Source: Tanytarsus gracilentus (lineage: Eukaryota; Arthropoda; Insecta; Diptera; Chironomidae). Taken from it: a stretch of 64,000 nucleotides of DNA. Made by a program: the position numbers and the translations under genes. Shown here one piece after another: positions 39,216-50,447 of the stretch. Below the pieces are notes generated by a model. That model was not told the origin of the DNA and did no database searches. It worked only from the letters and a program-made list of their open reading frames with translations. The DNA lies in NCBI GenBank assembly GCA_038502055.1, contig JAXRKN010000018.1:248001-312000 (forward strand), given 5' to 3'. Each line of letters begins with the position of its first letter. The stretch's first letter is position 1.

Positions 39216-39725
39216 TTAAGGTTTTTGACACGCTTTTAATGCAAATAATTGCAGTAACACAAAAATCGGTGAGCTCACTTCCATCCACTCGAGATGTTTC
39301 GTTTCATTTAATTTGAGTGCAATTAAATATTTGAAAAGTCCCGTGAGTAAAATAAAATTTAAGCTCCAGAAAATTTTATGAATTGCCGTTTGATGGTTAA
39401 TGTACATTCGTAAAATCATGATGAAGCAAAAATACGTATTGAGAATGTCCGCACAGAAGAGAATCGAAAATAATTTAAACCAATCGATTTGTGGTTTTGG
39501 CGGTTGGTGTGTAAATGGATCGTGATGAGTTTCAGTGATGTTGTTTTGATTTTGAATCATCATGAACTCAAAATTTCCATCGATTGTGATCGTGAGGAGA
39601 ATTGAAAAGATTAAAATTGAAATGAGATGAATTAAAATTTCGAATGGTGTGATGGAGAGCCACTTGCTGATTTCAATCATCTTGAAGTAGGTTTTCACCT
39701 CGTTTCGGTCCTCGTGGGAGGACAT
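39216..39725 (-). CDS. TMEM203: TMEM203 homologue, ER membrane protein
   Basis: Single exon, 169 aa, starting at the ATG at 39725. It has four predicted membrane helices. Motifs similar to vertebrate TMEM203 are in order: WLSITPFEILIHLISILIFS, an ITIDG turn, DWFKLFSILFCADILNTYF, and SSPIFVLLQLFALKAC near the C-terminus. TMEM203 is a small ER protein reported to affect calcium stores and to contact STIM1 and STING. The insect version here has an extra Asn/His/Pro-rich loop (about residues 57-78) between helices 1 and 2. It is convergent with the zinc-finger gene. The fold assignment is good. The function in insects is inferred from orthology. Confidence 0.8.
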   Translation of the reverse strand: MSSHEDRNEVKTYFKMIEISKWLSITPFEILIHLISILIFSILLTITIDGNFEFMMIQNQNNITETHHDPFTHQPPKPQIDWFKLFSILFCADILNTYFCFIMILRMYINHQTAIHKIFWSLNFILLTGLFKYLIALKLNETKHLEWMEVSSPIFVLLQLFALKACQKP

Positions 39726-40314
39726 TTTTGAGGAGCTATGACGATGGTTGTGGTGATGAGTGCTGGATGGATTTGAGAGCTGTTGAATTTGAAGCTCAAC
39801 GAGAAGTGGTGCCGTCGCCTCAATTTTTAATCGATTTAGGATGAAGTTGAAGAAGAAATTTTGAAGCTAATTTTTGAGACTTGAAAGTTTTTGGCGATTT
39901 TTTTTAATGTTTTTAAAATAAAAACCTGAAAATGATAAAAGTTTTAATATTTTGTGAGTTTGTTACAAAATTTTGATGCATACCAACAAATGATCAGCTT
40001 AGTTTAGTTTAATTAAATTTTTCATTTTAAATTAATGTCAAAACTCGCTTGATTTTAAATTTAAAACTCTTTTTATTACTTTTTGATTTTTTTTGTTTAC
40101 AAAACATTGAAAAACGTAAAACGTATAAATTTTACGTAGCGTCTAAAAAAATTTAAATTTTTTGCGGTCGTTAAAATTATTTTTGATTTTATTCAGTAAA
40201 GTGTCAACTGAAACATAAAATTGATTTTTTTAGATTAACCAGTTTTTTCAATCCAATTTAATTTTCTCAATTTTTTTTGTTGTACAAAAATTCTCTCACA
40301 ATATTTCTAAAAAT
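39726..40314. other. Intergenic region
   Basis: It contains the promoter of the TMEM203 gene (less AT-rich up to about 39,830) and the 3' flank of the DM9 gene. An imperfect inverted ACGTAAAACGT-type cluster lies near 40,115-40,142. No coding exon was seen. Confidence 0.4.
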
Positions 40315-41879
40315 TTAGTCACCGTATTTCTCTCGATCAGCTTGTGACGCTTTATCTTTAATAAGGAGCAATAAACGAAGTTGTTCCTCCTGTGTGAGAC
40401 TATTAACCGAAGTGAGAGCTCTTACACATCCTGATGAACCAGCGCAAGGAACTTTTTCGTCATTCAGCTCCTGGATTTTATTTTGAAGTGTCAAAATGTC
40501 ATCGCCAAATTTTGTCACTTGTCTGTTGAGTGAGGTAATTCTTTGATTGGCTGCCCCAAGTTCATTTTGAAGTCTTTTATTTTCTTGCGTGAGAGTTGAC
40601 ATTCCTTGTGTGGCTGCAGTGAGTCTTCGAGTTAAATCGTCATTTTTAGCTTGAAGTTGTTGCGAGTTTGTGTCACATTCAGGTGCTGGAGTGCGGAAAT
40701 TATTGCCACAATTTCTTGCATCATCTTCTAATCGCTTAACTTTTTCATTCAACAAATCACTGTTGGTTCTTAACATTTGTTGCATCGTTACACAATTTGC
40801 ATTTGAAGTTTTGAGATTGTTAATTTCATTTTTAGCGTTTAAGTTTTGAGTTTTTGAATTTTTTAAATTTTCTTTGCATGTTTCGAGTTCACCGTGAAGG
40901 TCTTCAACATTTTCGGCGATTTCAAGGCAAGTCAAAATTTGATAATCGTTTGTTAAAACTTCATTACCTTGTTGATTTTCATATTTGAGTCCCTTTTCGC
41001 CAATTTTGACCTGCCCGAGGAAAGTAAAATCTCCACTTAAAGTTCTTCCGATGTAAAATTCATTGTCGACAATCACGGCATTATTTATGCATTTATTTAA
41101 ATCAACATCAACCCAAGTGTAATTGTAGTCGTCATTTCGCCTCAAAAATTCAACTGAATTTGATGTTCTTTCGACCTTCATGTTGGATACGTAATAAAGT
41201 CCTTTAGGATGCTCAAGTTGAATGCGACCGGGAACAATAAAACCTCGAGGATTTTGACCTTGGCCGATGTAAGATGGAACGTTGCGTTTAAAGTTGCCAG
41301 CACTCAGACCTTGACTTTTAACAAGATTTACATCGCGAAATGAAACCCATTCGTGAGCTTTGGAGTGAGTAAAATTAAAAATAATTAATTGGTGAACCAA
41401 TTAAGGAAAAAAAAATTTATCAGTTAGAAAAATAAAAAGAACAAAAGCAAAGAAGAATATTTTTCAGTTTAGTAAAATACGTTTCGATTTACATTGAAAG
41501 CGTATTTTCGTAACGTATCTTTAAAATTTAAAATATGTTGACTTCTTCCTTTCCTTGGGGCACTTGGGGATTGAAATTTTATTAACTTAAATTAATTTTT
41601 AAATTGCAAAAATTTCATTAAAAAAATAAAATTATTTGTTAATTTTTAAATTGCAGTAATTTCATTAAAAAAATATTTTTTTTTCGAAATTATTTGATAA
41701 ATTAAATTAGGTTTTCAAAGTTCTTTAAATTTATAAATTACATAAATTAATTATAAAGAAAACAATTTTTATTTAATTTAAATTAATTTTTAATTTTTTA
41801 ATCTCTTTAAACACTCACCACATTCGCTAGCAATTCCAATAATTAAACTCGTAAAAATAAAAGCTTTGAGTGATAACAT
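40315..41879 (-). CDS. Secreted DM9-domain (DUF3421-like) protein with coiled coil
   Basis: Two coding exons: 41819-41879 and 40315-41357, giving 367 aa. Exon 1 encodes a signal peptide (MLSLKAFIFTSLIIGIASEC). Residues about 21-165 look like paired DM9 repeats: HEWVSFRD, YIGQG...GFIVPGRI, YYVSNM, VEFL, DYNYTWV, then a second unit with NNAV, FYIGRTLSGDFTFLGQV, KGLKYE and YQILTC. DM9 proteins are insect and mollusc lectin-like proteins, and some bind mannose and microbes. From about 166 to 335 the chain is a long coiled coil of heptad-rich Leu/Asn/Glu/Lys helices, with paired cysteines (ENL, NCVTM, NCGNN, PECDT). The C-terminal segment has PCAGSSGC. A carbohydrate-binding head on a trimerising or dimerising stalk would resemble a collectin. 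That comparison is an inference from architecture. Confidence 0.7.
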
Positions 41880-42108
41880 TTTAATTTATTTTTAAAGTGT
41901 TCACTTCAATAATTAAAACTCAAGTGAAACAATTAATCTGACGCTGCTGATTAAATGAGATTTTTCTCAATTAAATTAAATTGTTTTTTTGAAAGTGGGG
42001 AGATGAAAAATTATGAGAGAAAAAATTATTTGAGTGGGAGAAAAAAAATAAAATTTACTTTTGTATTGTGAAGCTTTGAGTTTACTCATTTAAATTAAAA
42101 GGAAAGGG
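41880..42108. promoter_or_regulatory. Upstream region of the DM9 gene with GTGGGGA motif
   Basis: It contains AAAGTGGGGAGATGA (GGGGA at 41997), about 120 bp before the DM9 start codon. This resembles the motif seen upstream of the protease and TEP-A genes. Confidence 0.35.
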
Positions 42109-42244
42109 CAGAGATGGGCAATTTCATTGTAATCGAGTAAAAGTTACATTTTATTACAAAAAATTACATTTTCATACAAAATTCATATAATTTCCCAAAA
42201 TTAAATTATATTACCTGTAATTTTTTTGTAATTGGCCATCTCTG
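42109..42244. mobile_element. hAT-like MITE, copy 3
   Basis: The termini are CAGAGATGGGCAAT and ATTGGCCATCTCTG. Flanking 8-mers ggaaaggg and agaaagag match at 6 of 8 positions. It lies between the divergent DM9 and protease genes. Confidence 0.85.
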
Positions 42245-42299
42245 AGAAAGAGAGACAAAATTTTAAAATTTTGGTGGGAAAAATTTATAATAAAAGAGC

Positions 42300-42350
42300 A
42301 AAATTAAAGTGGGGATTAAAATTAATATTTTTAGGTGGGGATGTAAAATA
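42300..42350 (+). promoter_or_regulatory. Two GTGGGGAT motifs upstream of the serine protease
   Basis: AAAGTGGGGATTAAA (GGGGATT at 42311) and AGGTGGGGATGTAAA (GGGGAT at 42337) lie 130-160 bp before the protease start codon. They resemble Rel/NF-kappaB half-sites (GGGGATT). The assignment needs a scored matrix. Confidence 0.35.
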
Positions 42351-42468
42351 GAATTTTTAAGATTCGAGAATAAAATTCAAAACGTTCGTGAGAATTTCTT
42401 ATTAAAAATTCATAAACTTCGTGAAATCAATTCATTTGTGAAATAAATTTCGAACAAAAAACACTGAG

Positions 42469-43924
42469 ATGAAAAAGCTTTCAATTTTAGTCTTTTTCGT
42501 TGCACTTTTCTCTGATTGTAAGTCAAGAAAAGTGTTTACAATTATTTAAGTTATTTCAATTTTTCTTTAGCGCTTCAACAACGCGGAAAAATCACAACCA
42601 TCCACCCTGATCAAGACATTCCGAGTGAGGATAAATGTGGAAGCTACGATTCGGATGCTTATCGTATTTATAACGGGGAAATTGCCGATCTTTATGACCA
42701 TCCTTGGTATGCATTAATTAGCATCAATGATCGCGGTGATACTGCGAGATGCGGAGGAAGTTTAATTAATCCATTATTTGTGTTATCTGGTGAGTCAAAA
42801 ATTAACTTATAAAAGTTACGTAAGGAATTAATTTAAATTAGATTTGATTAATTAAGGAAATTATTTCTTATTGAAATTAAAAAAACTAACTAAAATTTTT
42901 TAATTAATTTTTCTTTTTTTAACTAACTAAAAAATTAACTCCTTAATTTGTCTTCAGTAATTAATAATTAATAAAATTTAATTCATAAAAAGCTGCTCAC
43001 TGTTATGAAAAAATTGCCAGACAACGGACTGACATCAGATCTCCATCAGAGGTGTCTGTCGTGCTCGGTGAACACACAATTGGAAAAAATCCTGATTGCG
43101 ATGAGTCTGATGACTCATGTTACAGTGCAATTACCATGAACGTGTCGAGGATTTTTATTCACGATAAGTACAAAGGAAAAATTGGAAGTTTTTCGAATGA
43201 CATCGCGCTCCTTCGACTCAAGTGGGCGATGAACTTTAACAATGGCGATTCACTAATGAAACCTGTCTGCTTGCCTGTCAGTGATGAACTTATAAATTTT
43301 GACTTAGTTCGGAGTTTCATGACCTCAACAGGATTCGGTCGCATTGAAGATGGTTCACTTTCGAATGTGAAGAGAAAAGTCGACTTGCAAGTCATCAGCA
43401 CTGCCGAGTGTCAGGAGTTTTTTAATAAAAAGCAATTTCAGTTGAATAAAAACAGCCAAAATATTCCGATTACAATTAATGAGCAAACTCAGGTGAGAAA
43501 ATTATTTTTTTAATATTTTTAAATTTTTTAAATAAATTTTTTAGATCTGTGCAATTGGAACTAAAAGTAAGATATTTTTTTAATTATTTAATTGAATTAA
43601 TTTTGCTGTATTTTTTAGATGAGGATACTTGGTAAGTTTTTAATTGACGAATTTCATAATTTACTTAAGTTTTTTAAACCGATATCTTTTAATTAATTTA
43701 CTTAATCTTTAAAGCAACGGTGATTCAGGTGAGTTTAATTAAACTCCAATGATTTGATTTAAATTAATTATTTTTAAGGTGGACCTTTCGTTCGTGGTGA
43801 TAAATATTTAATGGGTCTTGTCTCTTTCGGTCCTGAAGAATGTGGTACAGGAGATTTTCCGGCTATTTTTACAAGAATTTCTTACTACATTGATTGGATT
43901 CGAGCAACGATGAGAAAAAGATAG
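42469..43924 (+). CDS. Trypsin-like secreted serine protease (CLIP-type catalytic domain, no clip)
   Basis: Seven coding exons: 42469-42517, 42571-42789, 42993-43492, 43545-43566, 43619-43631, 43715-43728 and 43779-43924, giving 320 aa. After a signal peptide there is a short pro-region with one Cys (DKCGSY), as in CLIP proteases but without a clip domain. The activation site is YR-IYNGE. The triad is intact: AAHC (His92), NDIALLRL (Asp159) and CNGDSGG (Ser272). Asp266, six residues before the serine, predicts trypsin-like cleavage after Arg or Lys. An extra cysteine pair (DCDESDDSC) sits in the loop after the histidine, a feature of CLIPB/C-type immune proteases. It is probably a hemolymph protease of an immune or clotting cascade. 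Three consecutive microexons (22, 13 and 14 nt) encode the S1 wall and the active-site serine. Confidence 0.88.
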
Positions 43925-44397
43925 AAATTTTTGTATGACTCAGAATTTTTAAAACAGTCCTGAAGGAAAAAATTTGCAATTTATTCTTTAAATATTTTTT
44001 TAATTATAATAAATTACAAGTTTTTCGGAAAATAAAAATTCTTTGATTAAAACATTTTTTAATTAAAAATTTCCTTGTCCTTTTTATTAGCAGCAATTAA
44101 CTTGATTAATTCAACTTATTAATTTTTAAAAAGTGATTTTTTTGCATTTTTTGAATGTTGACAAAATTTTAGAATTGCTTTAAAAGATTTAATAAAATAA
44201 AATTCAAATAATATTTTCTATCTTTTATTTATTATCAAAAATTCTATCAAAAGATAATTTTATAAATTTTTAATTTTTTTGTGAAGTTTTACTGAGTTAA
44301 ATTTACTCGGTAAAAAGGGTTGTGAATCATTCAATTTTTGTTATTTGATTATTTTTATTTCTTCAAAAAATATCGAAAAATATTAATTTTCCATCGT
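43925..44397. other. Intergenic region between convergent genes
   Basis: 3' flanks of the protease (AATAAA-type signals near 44,006 and 44,029) and of TEP-A. No gene was seen. Confidence 0.5.
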
Positions 44398-47300
44398 CTA
44401 TTGGATGTTATAGAAATGCATTCCGATTTTATCTAAAATTTTAATAAATTGATTAAAATTATTTTTAAATTTTTTAATTCCTCACCTGGTTCATAATAGT
44501 CGTAAATAGTGACCGATGACTTTTGCAATTGATCAACGCGAGCAACTTGAACAGCTTCAATGTCTCGAATGCAAATTTGCTGCGGTGAGATCGACTCGAT
44601 GTAAATTAAAATTTTTGTGCCGTCATTCTTGAGCTCAATTTTCTGAAATTAAAAATTTTTACAATAAAAATAAATAAATTAAATTTTTTATACCTTAATT
44701 TCTTTGAGTTCATCATTAGGTCCATGACGATGGATGAATCCACTTGGTAAATCAATTTCCATAATTGCCATGTTGGAGTTTTCTCTTCTTTTGGTTTTAA
44801 CACAGACCTCAAGACTTAAAAAGTTTTCTCCAGTCAATCGCGCGTAAACATTCAAGTCAAAAACTTCTTTAAAATCTTTAATTTTCTGTTTATATTGACA
44901 CGAAACTTGAAGACTCGCGACGCCATTTCCAGTCGCTAAAACTGTAAGCTTTCTTGTTGATGGTGAAAGATTTCTTGTCACAGAACGTTTTGCAACTCGA
45001 CTGACACTCATCAATGACTCTTGATTTAATTGATTCATAAGTTGAACGTTGATGTTTGTGTCTTTCGCGTAAAGAACCTTTGATGCCTCTGAAAGTGCTT
45101 GCAGACCCAAAACTGTATCAGTTGTCGACTCAAAACCTCCTTTGGGATTTCTCATCGACACCAAAAAGTTGACAATTTTCATTGCTTCATGGAATTGATT
45201 GAGTTTAATGAATGCGAGTGCCATGTATGATGAAATCTCAACTTGAACAGCTGCTGACGATTGAGTTTGTTGATTTAAATTCCAATAAATCTTTCCATGA
45301 CTTTGAATTGCATTTTCATTGAGTTTCTCAAGCAATAATTTATGGTCTTTGCCAGTTAATGCATAAATGTAAAGTGTCATAGCTCTCTCATAGTTCGTTC
45401 CATCGTGTGCAATGTCATAATATTTGTTATCCAAAAACCTCAAACCATTTTCAACAATTGTTGGATAATTATTCTTCAAACTTTCATTCTCAAGAATGCT
45501 AATTAGAATGTAAGCTGTGAGGATAACATCGTCGACGTTCGAAAACTTCTGCATGTCTCTAAATTTGGGTTTTCCATAATTCTGAAATCCACCGTCACGT
45601 CTTTGCTGTCTCTGGATGTATTTCATTGCATTATTGATTGCTGATTTATTTGGAATTGATTTAATGGTTTCAAATTGTGCTAAAAGCTTCACGATGTAAG
45701 CCGTCAAATCTAAATAGTCGGTTGCTCGATTCCAACTCTTAAGTTGTTTCCAAAGATCTGATCTGTGACTCGTTCCCCATAAATCAAAGCTTCCGTCTCT
45801 ATTTTGCAGTGCCATCATGTCTTGATAGCTTCTGTCTAAAATATTATTAAATCTTTTCTTGTCCTCCTTAGACAATTGAGAAGTTTCATCGAGATATTTT
45901 CGAGCCATGATTGTCGTTGAAATTATTCGCATTTTTTGTTCTCCGCAACCTTCGGGAATTTGTCTGTAAAAATAAAATAAAATATTTGTGTTATTTTATA
46001 AAATATTAAACTCACATTAAATCCTCCAAGTTCTCTAAAGCTGGACCAATCAAGTCGGTTGATGTAATCGCCTCAAATGTGATGGTATTTGGAATTGGGT
46101 TGTCAAGTTGAAAATCGAATTCGCCATCAAATCGAGTTGAGTTTTTTAAATTCATTATAACTGATCGTGTTTCATGTTTTGTGATTCCTGGAACTTCAAC
46201 CAAAAAAGATTCTTCAATCTCATCGATTGCGTTATTTCGTGTTTTTGCGATGATATTTAAGGTAATTTTTCCAGCTTCTTTTGGACGAATTTTAAAAGTA
46301 ACTTGAGCGGTGTCTCCAGCTCTGACTTGAGTAATTAGACTTTTATCAAAAGATAAAGAATTTCGATTACCATCAACAAACTCGAATTGAGTTCTTTTGT
46401 TGTTTAGAGTAACTGTCGTTGCTGCAATTGTGTTCATGTAGTTGTGAATGATGACTTTAATGTTGATAATCTCTGTGAGTTTCGCTGAATAAGGTTTTTC
46501 GACTCTGATAAAGAAATCTTCAAAGGCTTGAATTTTCTTCTGTTCAGCGACTGCAAAACCGTGTTGAGGATTTATTGAAAAACCACCAACTACCCATGAT
46601 GTGATTGTGTCTGGTAAAAGTTTAATAAAGTCAAAAGAAGCAGTCGAAAGTTCTTGAACCTCTTGAAACCAAACTTCTGGAAAATTACGACGAGGATTTG
46701 ATTGTCCAGCATATTGTGTTAGTTTTGGATCAACATTAAATCCCGAACCTAATCGACCAACATAGCCTATCTCGAAAAGTTGAGCTTCTGCCATCGTGCA
46801 GAGTTTTCTCTTCTCAGCAGTTGGTGCTAATTTAAAGGCGTTGACATTTCCAAAGATTTTCTTCTTCTTCTCGATCTCGTAAGGATAGACGTCAGAATTT
46901 GGAGAAAGTTTAAGATCCACGAGTGATTGCGAGATGACGTTATCAGTCCCCATAAAAGTCACACTTTGATCAACGGCGAGTAATGCGATGAGTGAATTTG
47001 GTAATGTTGAAGCTTTAATATTAACAATTTCTCTGATTTTCTTTGTTTCTTCGGGAGTTTTTATAGAAAGCTTTAAAAAATAAAATTAATAATAAGTTTA
47101 AATTAGTTAAAGTTAACTTACAAAATTTTTTCCTTGAAATCCTAGATTCAATTCAAACTGATCAAAAATTAAGTTTCCATCCTGATCTCTAAGATAGAAA
47201 ATTATCACATCAGCTTTCGGAGCCATTTCAGGTGTTAACGTTAGTGAAATGTTAAAAGAATTTTCGTTTTGAGCCTCCATGATAGATTTGCTAAAGACAA

Positions 47301-49044
47301 TTCCAGCTTTCCCAAAAACAACCAAGTTTAGAGGTTCAAGAAGAGCATTCGTTTTAACAGTGATGTTGATTGTGTCGCCAACTTGTGGACTGATGGAGTA
47401 AAATAATTAATAACAAAAATTTTAATGTACATGCAATTAAAATGCAATTTACTTGCAAATTACTAAAAAAATTTAACTCACTTTTCACTCAAGACAACAA
47501 CTTGCAAGAATTCTTCCGCTGACTGTTCAAGTCTAAGAACTTTCTCCTCAATTTTAGATCCATCATAATCGACTGTTAGCTCAATACTTTTTGCATCAGC
47601 TGGTGGATTGAGTACAAATTGAGCCAATCCAGATCGCAAAAATGAAACAGTCGTAATGTCAGCATTTTTTCCTTGTTGACCACTTTCGTAGTCATATTTA
47701 AGTTTGATCGTGAGTGGAATTGAAGTGCTTTGTTCGGGAGTTCCAATGAGAGTTGAAACGGCTGCGTCGATTTTGTATGGAAATCCAGGACGGAATTTTT
47801 CCTTCATATCCAGATTAATGATGTGTTTACCTTTAGGCACCAAAAGAACTTGGCGAAATTCGCGAGATTTTATTCCAGTGTTTTCCTCTTCAAACTCAAT
47901 TTCTATATCAATGATGACATTTTTAACCAAGAAATGAATTGACAAATCTTCTTTAAGATTTATTTTAATTGAGTTCATTTCACCGCTAAGAATTTCTGTC
48001 TTTTCGTTTTGACTGAGAACATCCATGGGGTTTGATTCACTTCGAACTGTCGTCAAAATGTTAACTTTACCCTTCGCAAATTTATCGAAAGAATATTTCG
48101 CATAAACATTTAAATTTAAATTTTTTTCATGGAATGAAATTCTCGGTTGGGTTTCAATGAAAATCTTGAATGCAGGCAAAGTGTAATGATCGACTTTAAA
48201 CTTTTTAGTCGCAGTTGAATTTAGATCAACGATGTCAACTTTTATGTTCCAATTGCCCAAATTAGGTTCATCGGAAATTTGAATTTCACCTTCAAAAAAT
48301 CCAAACTTTTTGCGAATTCCCTCGACACTTTTAACGGATGAAATTAAATTTCCATTACCATCGCTAATATCGACATTAATTTCATTAAATTGAATTGGTT
48401 TTGTGTCACCATCGAGAGCAACCACTTGATATTTAACGATGTCATTAGGTTTGTAAACTGGTTTGTCCGTTTGAAGTAGAAGAAAATTGTTGAGTTTATT
48501 TTCAACGTAAACTTCATCTTTGAAGCAATTGTTGCCTTGCTTGACGACCGAGTAGAAGAGACAGGATCCTGGTCGAATTTTCGGAAGCTATAGAAATAAA
48601 ATTCACGATTCAAAAATTAAATGTCTGATAAAATATTTTTGAAATTTAGTTTTAAAAAATAATTAAATTTTACTAAAAAATTTTAAAATTTAAAAATAAA
48701 CTTTTAACCTTGAAAACTCTTGATTATTTGTGTTGGAAAAACTCACCTTAAATTCGACCTCCTGCATCAATGAGTCGACTTGACTTAAATCAAAATATTG
48801 CTTCAGCTCATCTTCACCGCATTTGAGTAACAACACAAGTTCAGCTTTTCTCGAATATTCTGACGTAGCGATGTAAGCTTTGTAAGTGTCGCCGCCTTTT
48901 GATACGAGTGGACCGAGCACCGCGACGTGACTTTTAAATTAAAATTAAATTCATAATTATTTTAAATAAATAATTTAATTAAACTTACTTCGCGGATGCA
49001 GCCGCTAAAATTGAAATGATAAACGAAAAAGATCTTGTCCACAT
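44398..49044 (-). CDS. TEP: Thioester-containing protein TEP-A (alpha-2-macroglobulin/complement family)
   Basis: Eight coding exons: 48989-49044, 48747-48930, 47482-48587, 47122-47389, 46016-47070, 44694-45963, 44486-44642 and 44398-44432, giving 1376 aa. The signal peptide is MWTRSFSFIISILAAASA. Family marks in order are: QTDKPVYKPNDIVKYQVVAL in MG2, the MG4-5 domains, PEMAPKADVIIFYLRD, a bait-like stretch before FPEVWF (with NPRR, a possible cleavage site), DTITSWVVGGFSI, and the thioester PEGCGEQKM (about residues 893-901). An alpha-helical thioester domain, a receptor-binding MG8 domain and YDYYEP follow near the end. TEPs are hemolymph opsonins that attach covalently to microbes through the thioester. 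The thioester domain has an unusual longer loop (WGTSHRSDLWKQLKSW) where TEP-B and TEP-C have a short WxTA turn. An inverted copy of its upstream region recurs at the right edge of the window. Confidence 0.92.
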
Positions 49045-49164
49045 CTTATTCGAACTTGTTCTGAAATTATTTTCGAGATGAACTCGGGTTTTAATTAGAT
49101 TTTGCTGAGATGATTCTCAAAAATATGAAAAAAATTCACTAACACAATTAAATTTGAGAGATTT

Positions 49165-49215
49165 AAAAGTGGGGGTAAATTTTAAAATATTTAAAGTGCA
49201 AGTGGGGATTTTATT
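49165..49215 (-). promoter_or_regulatory. GGGG-rich motifs upstream of TEP-A
   Basis: AAAAGTGGGGGTAAAT (GGGG at 49171) and CAAGTGGGGATTTTATT (GGGGATTTTA at 49204) lie 125-170 bp upstream of the TEP-A start. GGGGATTTT resembles the Relish-type kappaB sites of fly antimicrobial peptide genes. Confidence 0.4.
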
Positions 49216-49497
49216 GAGACGAAACTGAATATTTTGAGAGAAAATCTCGTGAGAATTTGAAAGTAAATATCAGTTGAGAAAACTTTATGTAATGAAAACT
49301 AAAATCAAGCAAAAAACTGGAAATTTAAAATCTTAACAATAAAATATTTTTTTAAAATCTAAAATTTTATTTTAAAAAAAAATTGGTTCTGACCAGAATT
49401 AAAAAGGAACTGCAAGCCACTATTTTCTTAAAAGCAACAACAACTTGATTCTCATAATTTTTAAATATTTCTTTTAATTATCATAATTTATTCAGAA

Positions 49498-49700
49498 TTT
49501 TTAAATTACCAAAAAACCCAAAATTAAAAAAATTTCTTACGTAAAATTTGATACGAAAAATTCTTGTGAAATAATTTATTTTCAAACAAACATGGGAATC
49601 CCGCAAAGGTCTCGAAGCTGACCTCAAGCAATTAATTTTAATAAACAATTTGATAAGTTTGAGTGATTTTCCGAGAAAAATATATAATATACTTAACATG
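49498..49700 (-). repeat. Duplicated TEP upstream segment, left copy
   Basis: The stretch from tttttaaattaccaaaaaac to gataagtttgagtgatttt is nearly identical to the reverse complement of about 63,830-64,000. It sits about 450 bp upstream of TEP-A and includes GGGAATCCC (49594-49602), a symmetrical kappaB-like site. It appears to be a duplicated promoter-distal region rather than a transposon, because no inverted ends or target duplications are seen. Confidence 0.75.
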
Positions 49701-50447
49701 AATAATTGATGAGTTTGTTTTGATGCTTCACACTCATATGACTACAGAGTGATTTTTAATAGGCCTGCATCTGCTACGAATTCGCCGCAATGAAACTGTC
49801 CTTTTTTTATTTCTATGAAATCTCCCGGATTTTTTTCAAAAACCTCTGGCAACGCTATTTTTAATCAATTTTTTGCACTGGACTTAAAAATTAAATAAAA
49901 AGGTAAATTATTGTTTTAAATTTAAAAAAATATAAATTTTTATTAATGCAAATTTGTATGAAAAAGGTCATTTTTCACTAATCCTTGAAAGCATCAATAC
50001 GTCAAAACTAAATACTTCTTCCAACTAACAATTTAAAAAAATCTTAATTTTGTGAAAGTGCAAAGTGACAGAGTGAGAAAAGTAAGATGACTTAAATGGC
50101 ATCTAAATCACGTCAGGTAGCAACTTGATGAACATAATACTGAAATTCCTATGAAAAATAAAAAGTCATCTTAGACCGAGTTTACGACTTAGACCCCAGT
50201 GGTGGTTGCACAATAATAAATAATATGTTCTGAAAGTTTTTTTGTGATTTGAATACGTTAATTAATTCATATTTTAAAGTGTCTGATAGTAAATTTTTAA
50301 ATTATGCTCTGAAATTCCCTGATTTTAATACTCTTAATTATCTATTGATATTTGTTGTTGAAATTGGAAAATTGTCATTAAATAAAATAGGTAAATATAA
50401 TTTTTATAATTTGGAATTTATTAATTTTTATTTTACACAAAAAAAAT
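49701..50447. other. Intergenic region between TEP-A and TEP-B
   Basis: It contains the far upstream region of TEP-A, a less AT-rich stretch near 49,740-49,860, and the 3' flank of TEP-B. No gene was seen. Confidence 0.45.

Noticed and set aside
49481..49699. Open frame overlapping the left duplicated segment, as a possible conserved protein
   Set aside because: The two copies differ by small indels that shift this frame, so conservation appears to be of the DNA and not of a protein.
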